Origin: Variovorax sp. CF079 | GTDB lineage: Bacteria; Pseudomonadota; Gammaproteobacteria; Burkholderiales; Burkholderiaceae_C | Length of the DNA: 64,000 nucleotides | Direction of reading: 5' to 3' | Assembly (NCBI RefSeq): GCF_900101545.1 | Contig: NZ_FMZU01000021.1 | Coordinates: 80,638-144,637 of the forward strand | Made by a program: the position numbers and the translations under genes | The notes under the pieces: generated by a model | What the model was told of the DNA's origin: nothing | Database searches by the model: none | Seen by the model: the letters and a program-made list of their open reading frames with translations, nothing else | In this document: positions 23,787-32,605 of the stretch, piece by piece | Position numbering within the stretch: position 1 is the first letter of the stretch | How the letters are laid out: each line of letters starts with the position of its first letter

Positions 23787-24857
23787 ATGCCTGTCCAGCA
23801 CGCCCTGTACCGCATGCATGAGCTGGCTTTTCGCACGCAGTACGCCGAGCTCAAGGAACGCACTGCGTCTGCGGGCCGCCTTCTTCAAGGAACGCCCGGG
23901 AGCCTTCAATTGCGCCGGGGGACAGGCTATGCCTACTGGTATCGGGTCTTCTATCCGGCGCCTGGCAAGAAGGCCGAGCAGATCGTCTGCAAAGACGGGG
24001 ACACCGCGGCACTCGACGAAGTGTCCCGCGAGATCGAGTTCGCCCAATGGACAAGCGCCCAGGTGAGAAATCTCAGGAAGCTCGATTTCCAGGTGGCGGA
24101 CAAAGGCGTGGCGAGCGTGCTGGTCGAGCTTCACAACGCGGGCATCCTGGGCGCGTGCCTCGCACTGGTCGGAACCTTGGGCTTCATGGCCTGGTTGAAC
24201 GAACTCGGAGCGATGGCGGTATCGGCCCGCACGCAGGACGTCGACATTGCCGCCCGGCAAAAGCTGAGGCTTGCAGCGCCGGCGTCCTTTCTTGAAGCGA
24301 TGGAAGCCACCAGGCTTGGTTTTCATCCTGTTCCCGGGATTCCAAGCCAGGCGCCCTCGACTTCCGTGAAGCTCAAGGGCAGGGATGGGTTGCGAGTCGA
24401 CGTTCTGACGCATGGCGAGGAGCTTGGAAAGACCGTTCCCCTGCCGCAGCTGAAATGGCATGCCGAGACCGTGCCCCACTATGACTATCTGCTCGCGGAG
24501 CCAAGTCGCGCCGCATCGCTTGCCGGCGGCCATTGCATCCCTTTGACGTTGCCGCAGCCGGAGCGCTTCGTCTGGCAAAAGCTCTACGCGAGCGCCGAGC
24601 GCAAGGCCAAGCCCGAGAAAGCCGAAAAGGACCTGCTGCAGGCAGCGACCCTGGGAGCCGTCCTGGCCGAGCAGCAAGACGAGCTTCTGTCCGATTCGTT
24701 TCGGGATGCGCCAGCCGCACTCAAGGAAGTGGCGAGAACCCGCCTGCCTGCTTTGCGCAGGGCCTTGAGTGGGCATCCTCAAGCGCTCGAACAGTTCGAG
24801 CTCGCCCTCGGACCGGCAGCGAGGAAGCGATCGCGCCCTAGCTCGGCCGGTCCGTGA
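23787..24857 (+). CDS. GSU2403-type nucleotidyltransferase-fold protein
   Basis: 356 residues. The centre matches the GSU2403/NTP_transf_8 nucleotidyltransferase fold: LVGTLGFMAWLNELG followed by the acidic motif TQDVDIA that would hold catalytic metal. The N-terminal 120 residues are helical and charged; the C-terminus is helical with PERFVWQKLYASAERK. The family is related to AbiEii/MNT-type enzymes, some of which are toxins or defence effectors; the role of this one is unknown. No antitoxin-like partner is adjacent. The start at ATG 23787 follows a large inverted repeat. The 3' end overlaps the convergent YceI gene by 20 bp. Confidence 0.78.
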   Translation: MPVQHALYRMHELAFRTQYAELKERTASAGRLLQGTPGSLQLRRGTGYAYWYRVFYPAPGKKAEQIVCKDGDTAALDEVSREIEFAQWTSAQVRNLRKLDFQVADKGVASVLVELHNAGILGACLALVGTLGFMAWLNELGAMAVSARTQDVDIAARQKLRLAAPASFLEAMEATRLGFHPVPGIPSQAPSTSVKLKGRDGLRVDVLTHGEELGKTVPLPQLKWHAETVPHYDYLLAEPSRAASLAGGHCIPLTLPQPERFVWQKLYASAERKAKPEKAEKDLLQAATLGAVLAEQQDELLSDSFRDAPAALKEVARTRLPALRRALSGHPQALEQFELALGPAARKRSRPSSAGP

Positions 24858-25467
24858 TGTTGACCGCCTCGACCTGCACCAGGAGCCGCACCTTGTTCTC
24901 GAAGCCGAAGTTGATGCCCCAGGTGATGCCCCAGTCGCTGCGCTCCACGATGGTCTCGAAGTCGCCGCCGCAGACCTGGCGCTTGATCAGCGGGCTGAGG
25001 TAGCAGCCGAAGCGGCTGGCCTTGAGCTTGATGGGCCGCGTCTGGCCCATCAGCGTGAGCGTGCCGTCGACTTCGGCGACCTTGTCGCCGTTGAAATCGA
25101 TCTTGTCGGCCACGAAGCGGCCGGTCGGAAATTCCGCGACGTTGAAGAAGTCCTTGCTCAGCACGTGGCGGTTGAGCAGGTCGACGCCGGTGTTGATGGA
25201 GCCGATGTCCATCGTGATGTCGATCTTGCCGTTCTTGCCCGTGGTATCGATCTTGACCGTGCCGTCCTTGGTGCTGAAGCGGCCGCGGTTGGTGGTGGTG
25301 CCGTAGTGGCCCATCTCGTACATCACGAAAGTGTGGGTCGGGTCGACCACGTAGCTGGCGCCCTTGACCGGACCTCCTGCCGGCAAGGCGGCCATTTCCG
25401 GTGCCTGCTGTGCGGCGGCGAGGGTCGCTGCGGCCGCGAGCGCAGCGACGGCAATGGACTTCATCAT
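24838..25467 (-). CDS. YceI family protein (1)
   Basis: 209 residues. A signal peptide (cleavage near LAAAQ) is followed by the YceI lipocalin-like barrel: SYVVDPTHTFVMYEMGHYG, GSINTGV, and a C-terminal strand. YceI proteins bind polyprenyl chains such as ubiquinone precursors in the periplasm. It lies downstream of cytochrome b561 and a second yceI. Two internal Cys residues are unusual but may pair. ATG 25467 or 25464 gives the shortest signal peptide; ATG 25494 is an alternative. Confidence 0.88.
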   Translation of the reverse strand: MMKSIAVAALAAAATLAAAQQAPEMAALPAGGPVKGASYVVDPTHTFVMYEMGHYGTTTNRGRFSTKDGTVKIDTTGKNGKIDITMDIGSINTGVDLLNRHVLSKDFFNVAEFPTGRFVADKIDFNGDKVAEVDGTLTLMGQTRPIKLKASRFGCYLSPLIKRQVCGGDFETIVERSDWGITWGINFGFENKVRLLVQVEAVNITDRPS

Positions 25468-25512
25468 GACGAGCTTTCGAATGGGGCGATGCAAAGAAGA
25501 ACGAAGGTCAGG

Positions 25513-26100
25513 TCAAATCGGACGCAGGCCGGCGAGCACGAGCTTGAAGCGCACCTGCACGTCGTCGCCGACCATCGAGGTGTCGGTCCATTCGCCCTCG
25601 CCGATCTTGAAGGCGAGGCGCTGGATCGTAAAGCTTCCCGTCGCCACCGACTGCCCCGAGGCTTGCGTGATGGTCACCGGCACCATGACGTACTGCGTGG
25701 TGCCCTTGATCGTCAGCTTGCCCGCGACCTCGAAGTGCCCGCTGCCGAGGCTCTTGATGGCGCTCGACTGGAAGTTGGCCTTCGGAAATCGCGCGGTGTC
25801 GAACCACGGCGCCTTGGGCAGTTCGGCGTCGCTTTGCGGCACGCCGAGGGTGGCGCTGCCCATGTCGATCTGCATGGAGACCGTGCCGCCCTCGGGCTTC
25901 TGCGGGTCGAAGGCGATCTGGGCGTCGAACTTCTTGAACGCGCCTTCGACCGGCACGCCCATCTGCTTGGTGACGAAGGTGATCTGGCCGTAGCCGGGGA
26001 CCAGCTTCGCCATCGGTTCTGCGGCGCTCGCCGGCCCCGCCGTCGCGAGCGCCGCAGCGGCGGCCCAGAGTGCCCGCCAGGCGATTGGAAGTCTTGTCAT
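25513..26100 (-). CDS. YceI family protein (2)
   Basis: 195 residues. A signal peptide ends near ASAAE. The barrel pattern differs from copy 1: KLVPGYGQITFVTKQMGVPVEG and FDTARFPKANFQSSAI, then a C-terminal FTIQRLAFKIGEGEW strand typical of the YceI subgroup found next to cytochrome b561. Its ATG (26100) overlaps the stop of the cytochrome gene by 4 bp, so the two are coupled. Confidence 0.88.
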   Translation of the reverse strand: MTRLPIAWRALWAAAAALATAGPASAAEPMAKLVPGYGQITFVTKQMGVPVEGAFKKFDAQIAFDPQKPEGGTVSMQIDMGSATLGVPQSDAELPKAPWFDTARFPKANFQSSAIKSLGSGHFEVAGKLTIKGTTQYVMVPVTITQASGQSVATGSFTIQRLAFKIGEGEWTDTSMVGDDVQVRFKLVLAGLRPI

Positions 26101-26705
26101 CTTGGGTGTCCCTGGTGCGAAAAAGGCCACATGCGATCGAGCAGGCCGTCGCGGTCGGCGAAGTGATGCTTGAGCGCCGCCGCCGCGTGCAGCAGCACCA
26201 CGGCGGCCAGCGTGAAGGCGCTGCCTTTGTGCATCGGCTTCAGCACCGCCTCGGCGAAGTCCTTGTCCACCGGCACGAAGTCCGGCAGCGGCACGAGGCC
26301 GAACCAGACGATCGGAATGCCCAGTCCCGAGCTGTAGGCCCAGCCGAACAGGGGGACGGCGAAGAACAGCAAATACAGCAGCAGATGCGTGCCGCGGTGC
26401 GCGATGAGCTGCCAGCCCGGCATCGCCTCCACGATGCAGGCTGGCAGCGGCGGCGGCGGGTGTGACAGGCGCCACAGCAGGCGCAAGGCCGAAAGCGTCA
26501 GGATCGTGATGCCGGCCCACTTGTGCCAGTTGATGAGCTTGAGCCGCATCGGCGAGAAGGGCAGGCCGGCCATGTAGAGGCCGACGCTGAAGGAGGCGAC
26601 GATCAGCAGCGCGAGCAGCCAGTGCAGCCCCATGGCGACCGCGCCGTAGCGTGGGGCGTCGGCACGGTCGTGGGCAAGCGCGGGATGGAGCGGCTCGGCG
26701 GGCAT
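26097..26705 (-). CDS. cytochrome b561 (cybB family)
   Basis: 202 residues with four membrane helices. The haem-ligand histidines expected in the family are visible in AMGLHWLLALLI, INWHKWAGITILTL, IAHRGTHLLLYLLFF and LKPMHKGSAFTLAAVVLLH. Such cytochromes pass electrons between quinol and periplasmic acceptors; pairing with YceI quinone-binding proteins is a common operon. First gene of the cybB–yceI–yceI unit. Confidence 0.9.
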   Translation of the reverse strand: MPAEPLHPALAHDRADAPRYGAVAMGLHWLLALLIVASFSVGLYMAGLPFSPMRLKLINWHKWAGITILTLSALRLLWRLSHPPPPLPACIVEAMPGWQLIAHRGTHLLLYLLFFAVPLFGWAYSSGLGIPIVWFGLVPLPDFVPVDKDFAEAVLKPMHKGSAFTLAAVVLLHAAAALKHHFADRDGLLDRMWPFSHQGHPR

Positions 26706-26733
26706 GCACAGAGCATATCGCCCCGCAAGCCGT

Positions 26734-26856
26734 CTATCCGATGCTCCAGCGCGCGATCAGCAGCAGGCCGAGGCCCAGCACCAGCATCAGCACGAAGGGC
26801 ACCACGAGCCAGGGTGCGTCATGCTCTTCTTTGTCGGAGGCGAGCTGGTTGTTCAT
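26734..26856 (-). CDS. 40-residue single-span membrane protein
   Basis: A small gene: acidic N-terminus (NNQLASDKEEHDAPW) and one membrane helix (about 17-36, LVVPFVLMLVLGLGLLLIARW). Its ATG at 26856 lies 2 bp after the stop of the gene before it, so it is probably translated from the same message. The function is unknown. The composition and operon position support a real gene despite its size. Confidence 0.55.
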   Translation of the reverse strand: MNNQLASDKEEHDAPWLVVPFVLMLVLGLGLLLIARWSIG

Positions 26857-26858
26857 GA

Positions 26859-27152
26859 TCAGAAGGTCGGAACGTGATTGGCCTGTTCGGGCGTGCGGTC
26901 GGTCAGCACCTCGCTCGCGGCGGGAACCGAGGGATCGCTGCTGCGATAGGCGGCCGCAGGCGGGGCCTGGCGCTGCGCCGCGGCGCCGCTGGCCTCGGCT
27001 TGCCAGTGGCCGAGCAGGGCCAGGCCGACGAGCAGGATGGCGGCCAGTGCCACCGAACCGAGCAGCAGCCGGGGCATGCGGCTTTCTTTCCGGCTTTTTC
27101 CGGCGAGCGCCGAGAGCCGGTATCTGGTCGCTGCGTGGGATTGGAACTGCAT
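26859..27152 (-). CDS. hypothetical single-span membrane protein
   Basis: 97 residues from ATG 27152, which follows GGAAGGAAGG. A basic N-terminus (ATRYRLSALAGKSRKESR) precedes one membrane helix (LLLGSVALAAILLVGLALLG), then an Ala/Gln-rich, probably periplasmic tail ending in HVPTF. No family recognised. Linked to the 40-residue gene downstream. Confidence 0.6.
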   Translation of the reverse strand: MQFQSHAATRYRLSALAGKSRKESRMPRLLLGSVALAAILLVGLALLGHWQAEASGAAAQRQAPPAAAYRSSDPSVPAASEVLTDRTPEQANHVPTF

Positions 27153-27284
27153 GCGGGGCCTTCCTTCCTTCGGATGACACGCGATGAAGGCGTGTGCATG
27201 CAATCTAGGCAGGAAGCCGTGCGCGGAAAATGCCGCCTTCGCGTTCGGGATCCCGCGTTCGCGGGAGGGGCCGCGCGACAGCGC

Positions 27285-29144
27285 TCAGGCGACCGGCGCC
27301 GTCATCGGCAGGCGCAGCACGACGCAGGTGCCGGTCGGGCCCGAGCGCACTTCGAGCGCACCGCCGAGCCGCTGGGCCCGCGAGCGCATGTTGCCGAGGC
27401 CGTGGCCCTGGCGCCGGGGTTCGCCGACCAGGCCATGGCCGTCGTCTTCGACTTCCATTTCGAGCATGTCGCCGAGCTGGCGCAGCCGCACCTCGACCCG
27501 CGTGGCCCGCGCATGCTTGAGCACATTGGTCAGCGCCTCCTGCGCCACGCGCAGCAGCTGCAGCGCGGCGTGCGGCGCCAGGGGCATCGCATCGTCGGGC
27601 AGGTCGATGTCCCAGCGCGGGCGTACGCCGGCCGCGATCAGCTGCGCCTCCCAGCGGAACATGAAGTTGCCGAGCGCGGCGCCGAGGTTGTGCTCGTCGG
27701 AGGCCAGCGCATCGAGCGCGAGCCGCATGTCGGCGATGCAGCTGCGCAGCGCGGTGGCGATCTGGCCGTCGTCCATGTCGCCGCGCTCCACGCGCGACAG
27801 CGAGGTGAAGAGCTGCGAGCCCAGGCCGTCGTGCAGGTCGCGCATGATCAGCTGGCGCTCTTCCGATGCGGCATGCTCGCGCTCCAGTGCGGCCAGCCGC
27901 TCGTAGTTGGCCGCCAGCGCTCGCTCGCGGTCGGCGACGCGCGTTTCCAGCGTGCGGTTCAGGTCCTCCAGCGAGTGCAGCGTGCGCAGGAAGCGCGCCG
28001 TCAGAAGGGCTGCCATCGCCAGCAGCAGCATGTTCGAGCCGAAATGCAGCAGGTGGATGCGATGCCCGACCCATTCCGGCAGGAAGCGCCCGAGCAGGCG
28101 CGGGTCCCAGGTGATCAGGTAGTCGTGCACGCCCACCAGCACCGCAAAGGCCATCACGGCGGACAGTGCCGCAGAGGTCAGGGTGCCGCGGCGGCGCGCA
28201 TAACCGATCGAGGTCGCGATGATCAGCAGGCCGACCCCCATCATGCCGCCCAGCCAGTAGCGCGCCACGAACGGCTCCGCCGCGAAGCCGCCGAGCGCGA
28301 AGCTGAGCGGGCCCAGCAGCCAGTAAGCCACCAGGCCGCGCTCCAGTCCGGGCCGATGGACGCCGGCATAGCGCAACGTGAACACCGCCATCACGATCAC
28401 GAAGCCGCCCGTGGCGCTGTTGTAGATCACGCGCCACCACTGCCATTGGGCCATGGGCATCGCATCGATCAGGAAGGTCATGGTGCGGGTGGCCCACAGC
28501 GCGGCCGCAAGGCCGAAGAGCCCATAGAGCACCTCGCTGCGGCGGCGCCACCAGATGAACACCACGAAGCCGGCGACCAGCACGGAGACGAGCACCGTGA
28601 GCTCGGGCACGGTGCGGGTCCAGAACAGGCGCCGGTCGTGCAGCGGCTGGAGCTCGGTTTGCGGCCCGACGGCGACGCGCGGGAAGCGCAGCGGGTAGCC
28701 CTTGGGGGCCGCGACGCGGATCGCCAGCTCGTTGCGGCCGGGGCGCAGCAGCGGTGCCGGAAACACCGTCATCTGCGGCCGGTAGGTGCGCGCGTAGACC
28801 TGCTCGGTGTTCTCGGGCACGCTCGCGACCAGGGTGCCGTTGAGCCAAAGGTCGCCGCCGTCGTAGAAGTAGGGCACGTAGGCGGCCCACTGCGCCTGCC
28901 GGGCCGGATCGTCGGGATAGTCGAAGCCGACGCGGTACCAGGCGGGCGCTTTTGCGCGGTCCGGGCGCGAATACCCGGCGTCGTCGGGCAGCGTCACCGT
29001 TTCCCATGCCGCGTCGGCCGGCGGTGGGGTTCTAGTGACGAGCGGCGCCGCAAACACCGAGGCCTGGCGCGGCTCCTGCAATGCCGCATGGGCGATGCCC
29101 GCGATGCAGGCCGCCATCAGCACGGCGACCGCGAGCCGGTGCAT
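27285..29144 (-). CDS. sensor histidine kinase with periplasmic beta-sandwich and 7TM region
   Basis: 619 residues. A signal peptide is followed by a galactose-binding-like periplasmic domain (about 45-180, ending near VAVGPQTELQ) and seven membrane spans (about 190-390), the 7TMR-DISM layout. A coiled coil leads to a HisKA_3 dimerisation domain (RQLIMRDLHDGLGSQLFTSL, His in DLHDGLG) and a HATPase domain with AQEALTNVLKHA and DDGHGL. Its ATG shares one base with the stop of the response regulator (TGATG). The signal is unknown. Confidence 0.9.
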   Translation of the reverse strand: MHRLAVAVLMAACIAGIAHAALQEPRQASVFAAPLVTRTPPPADAAWETVTLPDDAGYSRPDRAKAPAWYRVGFDYPDDPARQAQWAAYVPYFYDGGDLWLNGTLVASVPENTEQVYARTYRPQMTVFPAPLLRPGRNELAIRVAAPKGYPLRFPRVAVGPQTELQPLHDRRLFWTRTVPELTVLVSVLVAGFVVFIWWRRRSEVLYGLFGLAAALWATRTMTFLIDAMPMAQWQWWRVIYNSATGGFVIVMAVFTLRYAGVHRPGLERGLVAYWLLGPLSFALGGFAAEPFVARYWLGGMMGVGLLIIATSIGYARRRGTLTSAALSAVMAFAVLVGVHDYLITWDPRLLGRFLPEWVGHRIHLLHFGSNMLLLAMAALLTARFLRTLHSLEDLNRTLETRVADRERALAANYERLAALEREHAASEERQLIMRDLHDGLGSQLFTSLSRVERGDMDDGQIATALRSCIADMRLALDALASDEHNLGAALGNFMFRWEAQLIAAGVRPRWDIDLPDDAMPLAPHAALQLLRVAQEALTNVLKHARATRVEVRLRQLGDMLEMEVEDDGHGLVGEPRRQGHGLGNMRSRAQRLGGALEVRSGPTGTCVVLRLPMTAPVA

Positions 29145-29803
29145 CACAGCAATCCCATCTGGCTCGCTTCGTAGACCGCTTCGCCGCGCGAGTGGACGGC
29201 GAGCTTGCGGTAGATCTTCTTCACGTGCGCGACCACGGTGTGCGGCGAGATGTCGATCAGCTCCCCGATGGTGTCGAAGCTCAGGCCCTTGGCCGTGAGG
29301 CGCAGGATCTCGGTCTCGCGTTCGGTCAGGGGCGAGGGCGCTTCGGGCGTGGGCGGCTGCGTCGCGGGCGCCGGCTGGGCGCTGACGCGGAAGCGCGCCA
29401 GCACGCGACGCGCGATGCTCGGGCTGATGGGCGAGCCGCCGGCGCGCACTTCGTGGATGCTGGCGGCAATGCGGTCGGCCCCGGCGTCCTTGAGCAGGTA
29501 GCCGGTGGCGCCGGCCTCGATCGAGGACAGCACGTGCTGGTCGTCGCCGAACATCGTGACCACCAGCACGTCGCACTGCGGACGATGGCGGGCCGCGTGG
29601 CGGATCACCTCGACGCCGTCGATGTCGGGCAGCCCGAGATCGACCAGCATGACGTCGGGCGCTTGCGCGTCCAGCATCGCCAGCGCCGCGCGCCCGGTGG
29701 CCACCGCCGCGATGAGCTGCAGGCCGGGGTCCGCCAGCACCGCGTCCGAAAAACGGCGCATGAACTCCGGTTCGTCTTCGACAATCAGCACGCTGGTGGT
29801 CAT
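29144..29803 (-). CDS. NarL/LuxR-type response regulator
   Basis: 219 residues. The receiver domain (1-120) has the acidic pair in VEDEPEF, the phosphoacceptor Asp in MLVDLGLPDIDG and the Lys in YLLKDAGA. The LuxR-type HTH at the C-terminus reads LTERETEILRLTAKGLSFDTIGELIDIS across two helices. It is the first gene of the pair with the kinase encoded downstream on the same strand. Divergent from the methyltransferase gene; the target genes are unknown. Confidence 0.92.
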   Translation of the reverse strand: MTTSVLIVEDEPEFMRRFSDAVLADPGLQLIAAVATGRAALAMLDAQAPDVMLVDLGLPDIDGVEVIRHAARHRPQCDVLVVTMFGDDQHVLSSIEAGATGYLLKDAGADRIAASIHEVRAGGSPISPSIARRVLARFRVSAQPAPATQPPTPEAPSPLTERETEILRLTAKGLSFDTIGELIDISPHTVVAHVKKIYRKLAVHSRGEAVYEASQMGLL

Positions 29804-29908
29804 GTGAGCCCTTCGCGACGCGGTCCGGCGATTTTCGCACCGGGGACTTGCATGGCGATAGCGCAAACGCGGTAGGGCCACATGGGATACTGGCCTTCGA
29901 ATCCCGCC

Positions 29909-31141
29909 ATGAACGACCTCTCCCTTTTCCTGCCCTGCGCCGCTGGCGTTGAAGACTTTCTCGCGCAAGAGGTGCATGCGCTGACCGGCCGCGTCGGCCA
30001 GGACCTGCTGACCCTGCGCGGCGGTGTGCGCGTACGTGCCGACTGGCGCGAAGCCATGAAGCTCAACCTGCACAGCCGCCTCGCGCAGCGCGTGCTGATC
30101 GAACTGGCCCACGCGCCGTACCGCAACGAGAACGACCTCTACGCCATCGCGAGCGGCGTGGCCTGGGAGATCTGGTTCACGCCCAAACAGACCTTCAAGA
30201 TCGAGACCACGGCGCAGCACAGCCCGCTCACCAGCCTCAACTTCGCCACGCTGCGTATCAAGGACGCGATCGCCGACCGCTTCCGCGCCAAGGCGAACGG
30301 CGTGCGCCCCAGCATCGAGACCCAGTGGCCCGACGCGCGCGTGTTCGCGCACCTGGCCACCGACCAGTGCACGCTCTACATCGACACCTCGGGCGAGCCG
30401 CTCTTCAAGCGCGGCTGGCGGCAGGACAAGGGCGATGCGCCGCTGAAGGAAACCCTGGCCGCCGCCATGCTGGCCGCCAGCGGCTGGTGGAACCCGGAAA
30501 CCGGCGAAGTCGCCGGGGAGCCGCTCTACGACCCCTGCTGCGGCAGCGGCACGATCGCGATCGAGGCGGCGCAGATCGCGCGCGGCATCGCCGCCGGGTC
30601 GCTCAGGCGCTTCGGCTTCGAGAAGCTGCTGCCCTTCCAGGCCCACGTGTGGTCGGGGCTCAAGGCCGAGGCGCAGCGTGCCGCGGCACCTGGGGTCGCG
30701 ATCTTCGGCTCGGACGTGTCGCACCGCATGGTCGACTTCGCCGAGCGCAATGCCGAGCGCGCCGGCGTGGCCGAAGCGGTGCAGTTCAGGGGCGGCGACG
30801 CGCTGCAGCGCATGCCGCCGGCCGAGTCGGGCGTGATCGTGCTGAATCCGCCCTACGGCGAGCGCATCGAGGTCGGCGGCGTCGCGGCGGCAGGCGGCGG
30901 CAAGGGCGGCGGCCGCGAAGAGGCGCAGACCGAAGACGGCGGCGAGTTCTTCGTGCAGCTCGCCAGCCACTGGAAGAAGAACTACGCCGGCTGGACCGCC
31001 TGGGTGCTGACGCCCGACCTCCAGCTGCCCAAGCGCATGCGCCTGAAGGAATCGCGCCGCGTGCCGATGTGGAACGGGCCGATCGAGTGCCGGCTGTTCC
31101 GCTTCGACATGGTGGCGGGTTCGGCGCGCAACCGGGTCTGA
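29909..31141 (+). CDS. class I SAM-dependent RNA methyltransferase (RlmL-type, THUMP domain)
   Basis: 410 residues. An N-terminal THUMP RNA-binding domain is followed by the RlmL-like methyltransferase domain. It has LYDPCCGSGTIAIEAA as the SAM-binding loop and VLNPPYGERI as the N-P-P-Y catalytic motif for an exocyclic amine. The E. coli counterpart of this half makes m2G2445 in 23S rRNA; here the RlmK half of the fused enzyme is absent, as is common in this lineage. A Gly/Ala-rich insertion (about 330-345) follows the NPPY motif. I use ATG 29909 rather than 29882. Confidence 0.9.
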   Translation: MNDLSLFLPCAAGVEDFLAQEVHALTGRVGQDLLTLRGGVRVRADWREAMKLNLHSRLAQRVLIELAHAPYRNENDLYAIASGVAWEIWFTPKQTFKIETTAQHSPLTSLNFATLRIKDAIADRFRAKANGVRPSIETQWPDARVFAHLATDQCTLYIDTSGEPLFKRGWRQDKGDAPLKETLAAAMLAASGWWNPETGEVAGEPLYDPCCGSGTIAIEAAQIARGIAAGSLRRFGFEKLLPFQAHVWSGLKAEAQRAAAPGVAIFGSDVSHRMVDFAERNAERAGVAEAVQFRGGDALQRMPPAESGVIVLNPPYGERIEVGGVAAAGGGKGGGREEAQTEDGGEFFVQLASHWKKNYAGWTAWVLTPDLQLPKRMRLKESRRVPMWNGPIECRLFRFDMVAGSARNRV

Positions 31142-31154
31142 GGGCGCCCTTCGA

Positions 31155-32105
31155 TCAGGGAGGGTCGGGGTGCAGCAGCGGCCCGGCCGGATGGTTCGAA
31201 ACCGGCACCGAGAAGAAGCGGGTCAAGGCTTCGGCTGTGGGCCCTGGCGCTTCCTCCGGGAAGAAATGGCCGGCATCGATGGCGTGGCCCTGCACGTCAC
31301 CGGCCCATGCGCGCCAGAGCGCGAGCGGCCCGCCCGCTTCGGGATACCAGGTGTCGAGCGCTCCCTGCGCGCCCCAGAGCGCGAGCACGGGGCAGTCCAT
31401 GCGCCGCCTGCCGGCGACGTCGGCCTGGTCGTGCGTGCGATCGAGGCTCGCGGCCGCGCGGTATTCCTCGCAGATGGCATGGACGCGCTCGGGATCCTGT
31501 AGCGTCTCCAGATAGGCCGAGCGCACCGCCGGCGGGAACACCTCCGCGGGAGAGCCCCACTCGCCGAACGCGGCGTCGAGGATGGCCTCGGGTGCCGCGG
31601 CCAGCAGACGCTCCGGCAGCGGCTCGGGCTGGGCCAACAGCGACCAGGGCCAGTAGCCGAGCGCGAAGCGGGCATCGGCGCGGGCCCACACCGTTTCCGT
31701 CGGCAGGATGTCGAGGACGGCAAGCCGGTCGATGCGGGTCGGATGGTCGAGTGCCATGCGGTAGGCGACACGGCCGCCGCGGTCATGTCCGGCAACCGAG
31801 AAGTGGGGGTACCCCAGCCGCTCCATGACGATCGCCATGTCGCGCGCCATGGCGCGCTTCGAGTACGGCGCGTGGTCGGGCGCGGAGGCCGGGCAGCCGC
31901 TTCGCCCATAGCCACGCAGATCGGCGCAGACGACGGTGAAGTTGCGGGCCAGCAACGGCGCCACGCTGCGCCACATCAGGTGTGTCTGCGGAAAACCGTG
32001 CAACAGCAGGATCGGCGGGCCGGAGCCGGACCAGCGCGCAAAGATATGGGTTTCGCCCGTCTGGATCTCGGCGGTCTCGAAGTCGTCAATCGCGGCGGGG
32101 CCCAT
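31155..32105 (-). CDS. alpha/beta hydrolase, haloacetate-dehalogenase-like
   Basis: 316 residues with alpha/beta-hydrolase fold: HGFPQTHLMW oxyanion loop, nucleophile Asp in AGHDRGGRVAYRM with two Arg as in fluoroacetate dehalogenase, and catalytic His in DAGHFFPEEAP. The cap keeps the YWPWSLLAQP and CEEYR segments, but the halide-pocket His of fluoroacetate dehalogenase (the H of YHW) is Pro here, while Trp and Tyr are kept. Hydrolysis of a haloacid or an ester is possible; defluorination is doubtful. The gene converges on the methyltransferase gene with a 13-bp gap. Confidence 0.85.
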   Translation of the reverse strand: MGPAAIDDFETAEIQTGETHIFARWSGSGPPILLLHGFPQTHLMWRSVAPLLARNFTVVCADLRGYGRSGCPASAPDHAPYSKRAMARDMAIVMERLGYPHFSVAGHDRGGRVAYRMALDHPTRIDRLAVLDILPTETVWARADARFALGYWPWSLLAQPEPLPERLLAAAPEAILDAAFGEWGSPAEVFPPAVRSAYLETLQDPERVHAICEEYRAAASLDRTHDQADVAGRRRMDCPVLALWGAQGALDTWYPEAGGPLALWRAWAGDVQGHAIDAGHFFPEEAPGPTAEALTRFFSVPVSNHPAGPLLHPDPP

Positions 32106-32116
32106 GGGGACAGGCC

Positions 32117-32314
32117 CTAGCGTCCCTGGCTCAACCGGCTGAGGCCCTGGTCGGTCAGGAAAATGGTGCCCCGCTGGTCCGAGGCGACGAAGCCGTTGGA
32201 CCGCAGGCGGCTGGAAACCTTGATCGAATCGGTGGGGGATCGCTTGGCAGCGGCCTCGCGCAGCGCCTGAAGCGTTCTCCACTGTTCGTCATTGAGCTGG
32301 ATTTTCTTTGTCAC
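32117..32314 (-). CDS. small hypothetical protein
   Basis: 65 residues from GTG 32314, preceded by GGAAGGAAG. Highly charged and helical, with a sequence reminiscent of a short winged helix (KVSSRLRSNGFVASDQRGTI then LTDQGLSRL). No hydrophobic segment. It lies 11 bp before the dehalogenase-like gene and may be co-transcribed. DNA binding is only a guess. The 291-bp gap upstream (32315-32605) shows no gene that I can support. Confidence 0.6.
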   Translation of the reverse strand: MTKKIQLNDEQWRTLQALREAAAKRSPTDSIKVSSRLRSNGFVASDQRGTIFLTDQGLSRLSQGR

Positions 32315-32605
32315 GGCAACTTCCTTCCATCCCGGCAGTGTGGCAAGGCAGACGTTCTCGCACCTCCTCCAAAGGTGCTCTTGTCAGAAGACCTGTTTCG
32401 GACTAGGAGCCGCCGCCGATTGAACTGCGAATGCGGCCTCGTGCCAAGAGGGCTTGCCGCATCAGGCCTGGGCCAAGCCGGTTTCTTGGCCGGCGCCGGA
32501 CCCATGCTCCGGTTCGACATGACGGTTGTGTGACATCCGCGCGCCCGGCGACCCTGCGCCGGGCAGCGTTATGGCAGCGTCACACGGCTTTTTGAGAATC
32601 CGCGG

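Noticed and set aside
32315..32605. Possible hidden gene or RNA in the 291-bp gap
   Set aside because: Short frames there lack ribosome sites and any family resemblance, and I see no convincing promoter or hairpin-plus-T pattern.
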